Below are positions 46,036 to 57,395 of a stretch of DNA of 64,000 nt, one piece after another (position 1 is the first letter of the stretch; each line of letters begins with the position of its first letter). Source of the DNA: Salvator merianae (Eukaryota > Chordata > Lepidosauria > Squamata > Teiidae). The stretch covers positions 13,762,427 through 13,826,426 of the forward strand of contig QVOM02000090.1 of NCBI GenBank assembly GCA_003586115.2, written 5' to 3'. The notes beneath the pieces are model-generated. The model was given only the letters and a program-made list of their open reading frames with translations, had not been told where the DNA came from and ran no database searches. The translations under genes were made by a program, and so were the position numbers.

Positions 46036-46337
46036 TAGAGATGCACCAAACTGGTTTGAGTTCTTACCAGTTCGAATCGAACAAGCAATGTTTGAAAGGA
46101 CTGAATTTGAAACGAACACCCAGCCTGTTCATGCACGGAGTCTGAATTCGAACCAAAGGGTGCTCAAAGCAACCTATCCAACATACCCCATTTGATCTGA
46201 GCTTAAAGCTGTTTGAAGGTGTTTGAGTCGAACTGAACACCTGCTATTCAAAGAAAAAAGCTCAAAGTTGAACTGAACAAAGGAATGTTTGGTTTAATTG
46301 AATCGAGCTAGAAAAAAACCAGCCACACACATCCCTA
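46036..46337 (+). mobile_element. GTTCGAA-type hAT-like element, full length, subfamily A
   Basis: The left end is TAGAGATGCACCAAACTGG and the right end CACACACATCCCTA, complementary in AGAGATG against CATCCCT. It contains CGAACACCCAGCCTGTTC and GAGTCTGAATTCGAACC in family order. The flanks TTTCAGAT and ATCTAGAT agree at 5 of 8 positions. Confidence 0.7.
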
Positions 46338-47248
46338 ATCTAGATTGCTGTTCACCACCCTGAGATCTTGGTAGTAAGGCAGTGTCTACATTCTTAATAA
46401 ACAATAAACTCTTAGTGGTATAAGACTGGCATTATAAACACTCAGTAGCTATATAGAGAAAGCAAAGAGAGGCTGATTTCTCCCCCCACCTATGTCTTCC
46501 TCCCACGAATAATGCCCTGGCTTTTCTCCTATTAAGAGTTAATTTGCACCAAGACAAACTCCATGTGAGCTTTCAAAGACGAAACCAAAAGGGGACACTG
46601 ATGAACTGTGCCTCTTCCCAAAAAAGAGGAATGTGCTCACGAAAGTGCCTGGTAACATAAATCCCGGAGTATCCCACAGTGTCACCAAGTCACTGTGTTC
46701 TGTCTGTAGCAGCATGTTTCCAAGCGATCCCTAAAAGCGAGGGACTTCGCCTCTCTGGAAACTGATCTATGGATGAAGGAATGCAGCAAGAGTAATTAGG
46801 GTTTGGCAGAACTGTCCAGCCAGTCCCCAGAGAGTTGCTTTCTTCTCCTCTCTAACAGACTGTTTTTCAGAAAAGATACACAAGGAGGCAAGACGAATTC
46901 TGTGCCTTCTTCCCCTCCTTCAACAAACTAATAAACAAACAAATTCTTCCTTTTCCTCCACCAGTCTTTTGCTTTCTACATTGAGCCTTAGGCATATCAG
47001 TGCTTTGGAAAGGCAGATCCAGACTTTTTCTGCACGAAAGCTATCGTGTTTTTGCTTGAGCAGGCCAGGGAAGGGAGCCACATTCCAAAGGCGGTGCGAC
47101 TGATTGTAAAACAAATGAGCATTAAAAATAACTAGGAGAAAGGGGTGTACTTTTAGGACTAAAGTTTTAGTCATGTAGTTAAGAAAGGGCCTACAGAAGA
47201 AAGCTCACTGAAATTTTTGGCAACTTTTCTTTGGCTTAAAAAGGTTTT

Positions 47249-47282
47249 CACACACACATGCACGTGCATACGTGTACACATG
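47249..47282. repeat. 34 bp strict pyrimidine-purine alternation
   Basis: Every step is a pyrimidine followed by a purine (CA, TG, CG, TA) across 17 dinucleotides. The stretch includes the palindrome ATGCACGTGCAT (47258-47269). Such sequence can adopt left-handed DNA under supercoiling. Confidence 0.75.
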
Positions 47283-48761
47283 AGCTAAGTGTGGATACAA
47301 GTGCCAAAAAATGCAAAACTTTCGAGAAACAAGTCAACCATCCAATTTCAGCCCAACAGCCGAAATTACAAAATGCTGCCTAATGCAGCTCAGTTACCTG
47401 CAGGCTTGAATTGACTATAACTGAGATAATTAAGGTTATTGTCCCAAAGCAATTTCTTTTTGTCTTTCCTTGTCTTTCTTTGCTGTGTTACTAACATCTC
47501 TATTATCTGACTCTGGAAAGCGGAGATTCTCAGAGGACCTCTAAGGTACAGAGATTCTCAGCCTCTGTGGTTGCTGGCTGGGGCTGTTCTGGTCGGGTGC
47601 CCAGAAGTGGCACACTCCTGGCACCACTTCTAGGTGCCCAGCAAAATGGCACTGGGGTCTTGCTATGACTTACCAGACCAGTGGTTCCTCTGCCCTGCGC
47701 ACATGAACCGCTGATTAGGTATACCAGCCTGAAACATTATATAGATTGTTTACAAGCAGCCCATTCTTGACTATGGAGCCATTTTTGCACTGTGCTGGAC
47801 TCCAGACCACATCTGCTGTGGATGGAGTGGTCTACCAGAAGCCATGGCCTCCCAGCACACCTGTCCATAGCATGGATGAGACACTTCAGAGGTCCTGCTG
47901 GGTTGCCTTCTGGCCCAGAGCAGAAAGGGCCAAAAAGTCCGCAATGCCATGCAAACCCATACGAAAACTGACCCAAATGATGCAAATGTAAGCTGACCCT
48001 GACCTGAAATGTGTGTGAAGGGGAAGAAGGAAAGCGGACTTGTACTCTGAGCAACCGGATGTAATCTGCAGTCCCCAGCTTGGGAGAACATTAAGCCACA
48101 GCAAAATTTACACGGTCCATTTCTGGACTTAAATGTTTCAATAAAATAAATAAATGTTGGGGAATGCTAATATTCAAATGCAAAGCAAACTCACGGAGCT
48201 GAGGAAACTGCACCGAGGAAAATGATTTGTGATTAGGCGACAGCTATAATACAGAAGCGTTGACCGCCAAGTTGCACTCCATGTACAAAGGCCTCCCCCC
48301 CACACCTGATTCAGGTAAAATTAAAGGCGGGGGGGGGGCTCAAGGAAAACAGCACAATAAAAGAGCATCAGCAAAATGCAATTTTCTAAGTGGGTAGAAC
48401 GAAGCAGCTTATGGTATGACCCTGCTGGCGTCTGCCAGTAAATCTCAATGGAAGCGACATCTCGCGCAGCGAAAGACAGGCACCTGAGTGTGCGAAGGCA
48501 GCAGGAAAGTAATTTAGATCTCATTTATCCATGCATCTTCTGAAGGTTTTTAAAACTGCTATACGGCTGCAGTAAAAGGAAAAAAAATGACCCCAAACTC
48601 TAAAGGTAAAGTTGCTTTTGACCCCCTACTCCCAGAAGTGAGTCTTTGCAGAATATCAAGGTAATTTCATCTTTAAAAGGCTTAAAGAAAATAGAGCAAA
48701 GGAAAGGGTAGGGGAAAGGAATACTCGATATTCTTCTGTAAAACACCCCAGTTCTGTTTTA

Positions 48762-48851
48762 TTTCCTTCCTTCCTTCCTTCCTTCCTTCCTTCCTTCCTT
48801 CCTTCCTTCCTTCCTTCCTTCCTTCCCTCCCTCCCTCCCTCCCTCCTTCCT
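48762..48851. repeat. CCTT/CCCT tetranucleotide repeat
   Basis: About 15 TTCC units run into about six CCCT units. It is a pure pyrimidine microsatellite. The minus-strand frame here, all Gly, Lys, Glu and Arg, is an artefact. Confidence 0.95.
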
Positions 48852-50439
48852 CCCTCTCACTTTCTTCCATTCCTTCCTCCCTCTTCCTTTGTCTTTTCTA
48901 AAACCATTATATCATTAGGAGGATCTGTATCAAAATGATGAAATCTAGAATGTTTCTTTCCAACTGTTTATCCCCCAAGCCTATCCTCCTCTTCTAAGAA
49001 TATGGTATTCTGATTCCACATATACTTTTTTTTAAGCAAAGTTCCTCCAGAAGTTTATTTTTTGTTTATTTTTAGGATTTATATCTGGCCCTTCGCCCGA
49101 GAGTCCTGGTACCCATTTGAGTGGTGCAGTTCAGTGGTCCCCCTGTAAACCCGGACACAGAGGTGCACACCGCCTACATGCCTCCCCGATCCCCGATACT
49201 AGACCCTGCTAGTATGCCAGCAGACCTCAGTATCGAGGATCAAGGGTGATCTCGTGCAGGCAGCATATACTAGCCGTGGGTGGAGCTTCCTGTGTTTCAC
49301 ATTAATGTGCAGAAGGGGGGGTCATAGAGCGCTTGCAGGTGCGGAAATTCAGTAAGTGCAGAAAGCTCCTAATTCTACTTCTAATTCTATTAGGTACCAC
49401 CAGAGTCTCTATTACTGCAGCGGCACAGAATCTCTACCAAAGCCAACGCAGCAAAGGCAGGAAATGTGCCTCACCATGGAGGGACCGGAACCCGGATCCC
49501 AAGCTTGCCAGAAATGTAATTACGGCTGTCTGTAATACTTGTGCACTTCCAAATCACAGCCCGGTACATGTGGCAACCAGCTATTACGGGTTGCTGAAGC
49601 TGATGTGTGTCCAATGCCTTCGCTCAACTGTCACAAAGCAGGCTCACAAATTGCTCCCCAACACCATTTTTTTTCCCCTTCCTTTTCCTCGAGCAGCCAG
49701 AAACCACAAACAGGCACCACCTTAAATACAGAGCACGGGAAAGAACCCTGATCCAAAATAACATAACACACACAGAGAGACCAAAATTTAAACACAGGGC
49801 TCAAAAACGTTCCGACTCCCAACTGCTAACATCCATCGTAACGACGGCAGCAAAGCTCTCTTTTTGCAAAGCCGTTTGTTAAGATATAGGCCAGTGCCCT
49901 GCAGAGGTTTAAAGCAAACCTCAGAATATCAAAATGAGAGGCAGGCGGGCAAGCATGGAGAGCTCTGAGCTGCTTATGTTCTGAGAAAGAAAAGAAGCAT
50001 TTTCCTCTCCCCGTTCATCCGGCAGTTTAGGGGGAGAAAAGCAGGGCTGATAATTACATATTTGCTTGTTTTCAAAAGGAACCTGGCACCGGAGCTGAAA
50101 ACACTCCAATTAATTAATGTCTTCGGATCCATTTGTTCTTATTGTTGTGGTCTAATGAAATCTTCATCCCATTTAAAAAGCTTTGTGAAAAGGAGGCATT
50201 ACTGGCAAGCACGTACTACAGGAAGCCTGCAGTTTCTCCAAATGGCACCCAGTGAAATTAAGAATTTCGGGACCAGTTTCCAAAGTTCTCATGCACACAG
50301 TGCAGAACTAAGAACCAGTCCACCTGGGCTGCATGGAGCAATTTTTCAGCCACACCATGTTCTAGTTGGTCAAGCAACAGCCATACAGCTGTGCCACTCT
50401 AAGCAGCCAAGAGTGCGTAAGGTCACAGAGTTAGGGCCT

Positions 50440-50760
50440 TCTTGTGGTTTTGCTACCCTCAGAGGTGCAAGGGGCTGTAGCATGCCAGGGCCTTTTTTCT
50501 GGCAGCCCCCATCTTTGGAATAGCATCCTATACAGCAGGTGTCAACTTTATATGGTTTCTGGCACCTAGTTAAAACTAATCTCTTCATCCAGGCCTTTCA
50601 TTCCTAGTTCCTCTGAATGTAGTCCTGCCAGGGTGGGAGGGAAGTTGGATGGGTTATATTTTATGCATTTTATCATAGTTGTGACCTGCCCTGCAGCCTC
50701 CAGGTGATGGGTGAAATACAAATGTTACAAATTATAAATAAAATAATTCGTAAAAATGCC
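50440..50760 (+). mobile_element. L2/CR1-type LINE 3' end with AAAT tail
   Basis: A degraded frame gives HLWNSILYSR and a LKLISS-like segment, matching the PRLWN..LP and LK-LF motifs at the end of L2/CR1-type LINE reverse transcriptases. After this comes CAGGCCTTTCATTCC, then CTCCAGGTGATGGGTGAAAT and an AAATTATAAATAAAATAA tail. It is truncated at its 5' end and inactive. Confidence 0.65.
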
Positions 50761-51169
50761 ACATTATTTGCGAATTTTGTGACACTTTGATGTCGCTGTA
50801 AGGCCACCATCACAGCAGCTGGAAAATGTGCCTGAAGCCAAAGTGGCCTCCAGGAGCTATGAAGGGCTCACCAACATCAGGGCAGAGGACACGACAGCGG
50901 GCAGGTTGTGCCCTGCTTCTGGGCCCCCTTCCGGGGCAGAGGCCTGCGTGGCCCAGCCGTGCCATCAATGCCCCCTCTATGTGGGGACTGTGAAACATTT
51001 GCACAGATAATGTGACGTCTGAACAGGAGTTATCGCATGACCTCTCTAGGGGGAGGAAATGGCTTTGTTCCAGACACTATTTTTTGATGTCTGAGCTAGA
51101 ACCGTTGAGCTGTGACCATGACATGCACAGCTCCCTGCAGGTTTCACTGCAAATTCAGAAATGGTTCGC

Positions 51170-51260
51170 CATGATCTTCTTCTAAGGGGACCCTGGGAAT
51201 GAAACCCACAACCTTCTGCTTTCTCGGTGGCAGGTGTACCCCTCTGAGCCATGGCCATTC
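51170..51260 (-). mobile_element. tRNA-derived SINE head, reverse orientation
   Basis: CCCTGGGAATGAAACCCACA and CCTTCTGCTTTCTCGGTGGC precede CCCCTCTGAGCCATGGCC. Reversed, this is GGCCATGGCTCAGAGGGG followed by a GGTTTCATTCCCAGGG-like B box, the squamate tRNA-SINE head. Confidence 0.65.
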
Positions 51261-51775
51261 CCAGAAGTCTAAACAGGCAGAGGGGAAAGTGCAGCTTTTA
51301 GATTCGAGCCTCATATTCAGGACACACGCACGATAAAGCATCCTCCATTCCGTTCTCTCGGGAACAGAATGAAATTGTTCCAAACAGAACGACTCCACAT
51401 TAACATTCCATGGGCAATGCCCAGAGAATTAGCAGAGGAAGGCTTGATTAAGACAAAAACATATGTGAACAATTGGGAAACACAGACAGAAACATCCTCT
51501 GCTTGAACAATGTTCAGAGGACTAAAAAAAAAATCTGGAACATTCCAGTTTCCCTCCCTGTTTAAATAGCTAAGGTCTATTTTAAGGGTCCCTATAGTGT
51601 AAAATGAAAGATGGATAAGAAGAAAGGCATTCCGGTGCGGCAGTTATGCCTGTCTTCTGGCCTTACTTGATTCATGGAAGGAGAAGGTAAAGATGCTCTC
51701 GAATCACGCTGGGCTCCTGGCGACCACATGGGCAACAAAGCAGAAGTCAAGGGAGAGAGGGAACTTGATTAGGGG

Positions 51776-52580
51776 TGTGCCAAACCGGTTTGGTATGAAC
51801 TGCCTTATATCGAACTGGAGAGCTCATGGGGTTTGCTACCAGACCAACATCCACTGGGGTCCAATCCAGAGGCAAACTGAACCTCAGACTCTCCCCTTCC
51901 TCCTATCACAGTCTCCCCATATCATGCCCATCAGATCCGTGCATTGCACCCCACCATCCCCCTTCCTCCTGCTGCAAGTCCCGCTATCCCTACATTACTC
52001 CCTGCCATTCTTCCATCACATTCATGGGCTCCTACCTTTTCTCCCATGGCCAGCACTGCTCCTGGTGCCATGGTCTTGGGAAGACGACAACCAGCATGGT
52101 GTATTCTTGCCCTCCCAGAATGGCAAGTTCCCAGGGAGGCCTTGTGCAGAAATATGCATCCAATGAGGCCTCGTGGAAAGTGGAAGCATGAATGTCTGCA
52201 TGATAGGCCTTCAAGGGTGGGGGGACTTGTGGTTCTCCGCTCCAGCAGGTCTAGTTGGCTGAGAAGGTGACACACCAGCTGTGGGCATTCCAAGATTATG
52301 CAGTTGGTGACAGAGCAGCAGAGCGGTGCCAAGTGGAAAAGGTGGGATCCCATGGATGTAATGAAGTGGATGGCAAGGAAGGTTGGGCACATGTCAAGAG
52401 AAAAGGAGACTTAGAAGACATAATCCAGGGAGGAAGCCAGCAAGATCCAGGAACGCAGAGGACCTGATAGGTGACAGGGGAAGCAGACGGTGCTATTTGG
52501 GGAGTTGGTGGGAATGATCCAGGCTGCCATGACAAGAAAAAGGAGAAGAGGCCAGGGCAAGTTTGGGGAAGGTCACAAAC
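51776..52580. other. Unexplained block starting with a hAT-like terminus
   Basis: It begins AGGGGTGTGCCAAACCGGTT, very like the terminus of the GTTCGAA-type elements, with a perfect 14 bp palindrome CCAAACCGGTTTGG (51780-51793). The following 780 bases are unlike other copies: C/T-rich on the left and purine-rich on the right. Several overlapping open frames of 100-157 codons run here on both strands with no recognisable domain, so I do not call a gene. It may be a larger relative of the short elements or a chance fragment next to other sequence. Confidence 0.25.
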
Positions 52581-53149
52581 TGGTCTTTAATGGGCCAGCT
52601 AATATCGAATCAGAAATGGCCACAGCGGAATTAGGAAGTAATCAAGCAAAACATTCCCTGTTCAGACTTCTTCGAAAGGTAGAGAGTTAAGAGTTAGGTG
52701 CGAGTTTGCAACTAACTCCAAAGGCAGTAAAGGTCACTGGATGCTGGAACATGATATTCTATGGCCCTGAATAGCTTGGAGAAAGGGAGCAATAAATCCT
52801 TCATGCTGCAAAGTTGTGGGCACCTCTTTGTCAGAGAAATATTGACAAATTAGAGGGAGTTCAAACAAGAATGGGGAGAAATTGATTCAGAGCTTTGGAG
52901 ATTAATAAAGTTCAATCACTGTGGCTCGGAGACAAGATGACCAGGCGGGGACATCAGAAGAAAGGTAACAAATATTTCAAAGTTATTAAGGAGAAAAAGG
53001 GAGCTACTGAGGGCAGGATACCTAACAACAAAGTCCTACTAAGATAGTTCTACAACCTGGACTGTATATTTTCAGACGACTCGCAGAGGGAGAAGGTGTT
53101 AAGTCTTCAAACACTCCCAAACTGTTAGGTGGGTTTCTTGGTTTAAACT

Positions 53150-53245
53150 CTGACATATTTTAATGTTTTATAAGATCTGTCCTGAAGACCTCCGGGTGAA
53201 GGGCAGAATAGAGCCATACAAGTAAATAAATAAATAAATAACATA
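53150..53245 (+). mobile_element. LINE 3' tail with AAAT repeat
   Basis: AAGACCTCCGGGTGAAGGGC and AGAATAGAGCCATACAAG precede four to five AAAT units (53222-53241). This is the usual GGGCGG..ATA-type end of sauropsid LINEs. Confidence 0.5.
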
Positions 53246-55987
53246 ATTCAGAAAAAAGTTAGAAACTGAAGTCCGCTGCTCAGCAGATTATAAAATCCCT
53301 AACTTACTCTTCCTTGCAGCCTGGTGGCAACATGATCATCTAAACCCCATGGAAATAAACCCAAGAGATACAGAAAGCTTTTGCTTCTTAGTTTGTCTTT
53401 GCAGCATGAGCCATTTGAAGGTCTTGATTCACTGTGAGGCTACTGGGATGCTAAGAAGACTGCTGTTTCAAGTGCTTAAGCGAATCCCAGAACATCCTGT
53501 TCTGGAGCCTTCTGTGGGTTTAAGAAAACAAATCGCTGCTTGGATCAGGTTGTGGTAACCTAGCAGTGGTATCAGAGTCATCTCTCTTCAGCAAAGGACA
53601 ATGTGGACCAACTGCAGCAGGATTTTGTGAGAGATGCCCTATTCTGGAGAAGAGATTTATACTGTTTAAAGTACAAACCAGAGTGCAAAGCTGTGTTTGA
53701 GTATGCGATTTCTTTTAACCCCAGCACAGTAAAATGCTTCTCGTTGCATTGTTAAGGACATAGATAAGGATTTTTCCAAACACTTGGGTTTACCTCTATA
53801 ACACCAGCATGTATTCAGCAAGTGAGGCTTGCTGCTGTATATAATCTAATTAGGTCTTTGGAAGAAGTAAGAAGGAAAAAAGAAATTAATTAAATGGGCT
53901 GGATACTTTTGCATCAATTAATAAGTTGGGAGATTACCCAGAGGCAGAATGCAAAAGCTTTTTCCACAACGCTGGTGATGAGAAAGAGAATCATAAAAGG
54001 ATATCTCCTGTATCTCTAACACTGTGCCGAAAGATCACCCTGCCTCTTGCGAGCTCCCTATCTTTAATAAATGTGGATGAGCAAAGCCAAAGGATGAATC
54101 TGAATTAAGCAGAAGAAAAGGAATCTCATCATCTATTGCAGCTGCATCGTTCTTAAAAAAAAGGAGAAAATTGCCAGATGCCACCCAGATAAGCTAAAAT
54201 TGCAATATCTACTAAATTGTTTGAAAGAATATTTGAGATCATGTCACAAAGACCACGTAGGACTGAACTTTTGCAAATCAGCAGAAGTTGCTCTCTGCCT
54301 CTTCAAAAATTATCCTTCAGACCCGAAAGAGTGAGGAGCTCACATTATCGCCGAGATGTTTAACAGTGATACACCATTCGTTAGAAGCACGTAATTCTGC
54401 CAGGACTAGTTTATGGAATAGATAGAAGCGCAGAAAATTGCTTATAAGACTCTCCAGTGGCCTAGTTCCATACTAATGGCAACTGAATCACCACGTAAGA
54501 GGCAGGCACAATCAAAGTCAGCCGTGGCATAAGATGTATCCTCCTCAAGTATAAAATGCTATTCTGAGTATCACACCTGCTTTTCAAATCTACAGTCCTT
54601 GCTCTGTCCATAGGAACTTCCTATACACTGCAGAGAGAGTCATTTTGACCCATCTGACCAAGTTCCACCCGATTGTGAGAGGAAGGGACACTTGTGTGAG
54701 TTCCACCTTTGAACACTCAAGTGCACCAGGAAAAGTATCCTCAGACATTTTCACTACAATGAACCACAGAAGTTCTCTGATGGCCGATACTTCCTGCCCC
54801 GATTGCATCCAGTTACTGTTGTGACCTGCTTCTGCTGATGGACCAATTATACGTTTAGCCTGCGAGCCATTTGCCATAGAAGAATGCAATTCGCTATTCT
54901 GCAGCCTGATCTCAGAAGGTGCTCACCAGATGTCAAGGTAAGCCCAGGTTTGCTCCTCGCATCTGGCAAAGGAGAAGCAAGAGGCAATCACAGGACCTTG
55001 CTTCGATTCTGCAATGCCTCTTCTCGTCTAGAGGCACTCTATGACCTCTGTGGTACCACTGATTTAAATTGATATAGGTGGGGGCTCCAGGGGAATGCCC
55101 AGTTTTCTTCAGGTGCCAATTGCTTTCATAAAATGGTTTCACACCACTGAGTTGTTTATGGGAGTCAAACCACAGTGTTACACAAAGAAGGCTTGGATTG
55201 GGGATAGATGCTGCTGCAAGGCAGGCAGGGTTAAGCAGAGTTAGGCCCAGCTGGTTACAATAAGAAAACCCTAGGATGCCTTCTATAGAAGAGCTATGGG
55301 GCTGGACAGAGCCCAGGATAAATAAAGGACTGAGTTACACACCCAAGATTACTCTTGCACCGTGATTGTTATTATTCAATACAAACTGTTGGCACGGTAC
55401 AACACTTTCCTTTGACTTTAATGCCATCTGAAAATTGCTGAAATGAAAATGAGGGGACAAAGAAGAGAAAGAAGGAAAGAAAGGGTTTGGGGGTTGTGTT
55501 GAAATATGACAACCACTCTGATATTTTTTTTTTAATGAAGTAAGACAGAGTTTTTCTTTTCTTTTCTAAAAACAGCTTTCCCTAGTTGAAAATTATGGGT
55601 GTGGGGCTTTGGAATGAGTAGTTTATGGAGATGATCACAGGCCAGCTACACATTTTAAATAACTCAAGTCAGAGGATTTCTTACGTGGTTTCTGTGCCTT
55701 GCCACAAGCTCCAGGGATAGCAGAGAAGTTCTGGAAGAACAAACCTTCATTCTACCTCTAGAACCCCTTCAAACAAGGCAGTGGATGTTGCCATGGTACA
55801 TAGAAGCATGGAGCTGAGTGCTACACACATTACTTAGAAGTAAAGCTTACTGGCTCCAATAGTTTGCCTCTCAGACAAATGTACAAAAGATTGCCTACTT
55901 AATAATTGTGGAAAAATTTGTGTGCTTTTGCTTTCTATTGCAAACTGAAATAAATGTTCAGCCTGGAAGAAGATGAGGCCAAGAAAA

Positions 55988-56237
55988 CAGAGATGTGCAC
56001 GAACATAAATCACATGTTCAGTTCACAGTCAAACTGAACACCTATTTGGAGAAAAAAATACCTTTTCAATGACAAAAACACAGAGAACATGAACTGTTCA
56101 ACTGAATTGCTTCTGTCTGAGAGCAGGGAACTGGTTCAGTTCAGTTCAGTTTCTGGATTTGCGAATCCTCACATGTTCGAAGAACACGAACTGTTGGGCT
56201 GAATTTTTGAACATGAACCAAACTTTGCACATCTCTA
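55988..56237 (+). mobile_element. GTTCGAA-type hAT-like element with intact terminal inverted repeats, subfamily C
   Basis: This 250 bp element has perfect 11 bp terminal inverted repeats, AGAGATGTGCA (55989-55999) and TGCACATCTCT (56226-56236). Including one further base on each side it is flanked by CAAGAAAA and CAAGAGAA, an 8 bp duplication with one mismatch. Internal sequence is made of GTTCA, TTCAGTTCAGTTCAG and GTTCGAAGAACACGAAC words. Terminal repeats plus 8 bp duplication fit the hAT superfamily. It has no coding capacity. Confidence 0.75.
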
Positions 56238-56978
56238 CAAGAGAAGCTAGAATTTACAGTTTTTTCATCTGTAGTTATAGCAGGCAATTCTGCCACACAT
56301 GGTTTCCTCCATGTTGTAATAGCTTAACAGATATGTCAGGAACATTAAAAGAAATAGGAGTCTTCCAAATCTCCCAAGTGATAAAGACCATGACAGCAGA
56401 CAGATGACATTATCAAAACAATATGGAGAACAGGTGCTGTTAGCAAGAGAACAAACTAATGGATGATAATTTAAATGGAGTGCCTCTCTGCTCAACATTC
56501 AAGCAGATGTTTTCCATAGAAGTTCCAGCACTTTATTGAATATATAAATCTCTCCCTCTGCACTCCACCCTGGCTTCACAAATCCTTTTAATATAATCAA
56601 GCAGACCAATACATTTCTCACAGGAAGACAAGCTATTTGTAATTTGTAATGGTATAAATTTTCCAACCCTTCCTCACCACCAAAAATATCATTATCATTC
56701 CATATCCATCGAGGGGACCTGAAATGTATGAAGACACAATTGTATTTGATATAGGATGGACAGCCAGTAATTATTCTCTAGGATATTTATTCAGATAAAC
56801 TAAAGGTGATGTAGTGATGGCTGGAAGGTGAATCAAGAAGATTGGAGCCTAAGATTAGACCTCTACCTAATCCTGAGGCTAACCAGTAACCTTTGGTTGA
56901 TGATGCCTTCTCAGCCAAGCAGACCTTTCATCGATTCCACAAAGGAGAAATTGGATGGGTCACAGAAGGAGTCTTTTG

Positions 56979-57114
56979 TAGAGATGTGATGAACTGGTCT
57001 GGGTTTGAACCTGTTCAAATCAACAGAGGTGCTCAAAAGATTCACAATCTAACTGGACACCCTGCCTGTTTGAAAGTTCGAAATCAAACCTACCAAGCAC
57101 ACTCTGTTTGATCA
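56979..57114 (+). mobile_element. GTTCGAA-type hAT-like element, left half (interrupted)
   Basis: It starts TAGAGATGTGATGAACTGG, contains GGACACCCTGCCTGTTTGAA and stops at CACTCTGTTTGATC. In other copies the next family words are GGTTCAAAGGTGTTC; here they reappear only after 57342, so the copy is split by an insertion. Confidence 0.7.
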
Positions 57115-57341
57115 TAAGAACATGAGAGGAGCTCTGCTGGATCAGGCCACAGCCCATCTAGTCCAGCATCCTAAATCACCAATTGCTTCTGGGCATCTCA
57201 AACAGAAGACAAAGGCAAAACCTTCACCTTCTCTTGATTCCCTGCAAACAGTCTTCAGAGGCACCCTGCCTGTTTCTCCATCTCAGAGGTGATACTTAGG
57301 CATCCATTCTAGTAGCCATTGTTACACCTGACCTTCATGAA
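57115..57341 (+). mobile_element. Dispersed repeat with GCTGGATCAGGCC phrase, copy 2, inserted in a hAT-like element
   Basis: It starts ATAAGAACATGAGAGGAGCT and CTGCTGGATCAGGCC, and ends ACCTGACCTTCATGAATT. It has the same order of phrases as copies 1 and 3. It sits exactly where the surrounding hAT-like element is interrupted. Confidence 0.7.
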
Positions 57342-57395
57342 TTTGAAGGTGTTCAAAGGTTCTTGAATCAAACCAAACACTTTTGCACAAATCAT
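57342..57395 (+). mobile_element. GTTCGAA-type hAT-like element, right piece
   Basis: TGAAGGTGTTCAAAGGTTC and TTGAATCAAACCAAACAC continue the family sequence that was broken at 57114. The remaining 3' third is missing or diverged. Confidence 0.6.

Noticed and set aside
47990..48055. CATTTCAG followed by GT on the minus strand, also considered as the donor of the missing GAIN exon
   Set aside because: All three frames give sequence unlike the family, and the only fit is the two-base junction.
48321..48524. Small minus-strand frame with several CpG
   Set aside because: No ADGRD1-like phrase and no matching splice acceptor and donor. It could be conserved non-coding DNA, but nothing shows it.
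49333..50523. Two + strand open frames of 130 and 153 codons
   Set aside because: The second runs into a LINE 3' end. The first lacks motifs. Neither joins to splice sites in a way that suggests exons.
53567..53577. TGGTATCAGAG, similar to an initiator-tRNA primer binding site of some LTR elements
   Set aside because: There is no LTR pair, polypurine tract or gag-pol sequence nearby, and this motif is typical of plant elements. An 11-base match is expected by chance at this scale.
55180..55410. Possible solo LTR (TATA-like GATAAATAAAGG, CA-ending sequence)
   Set aside because: I could not define a TG start, inverted ends or a target duplication, so it is left uncalled.
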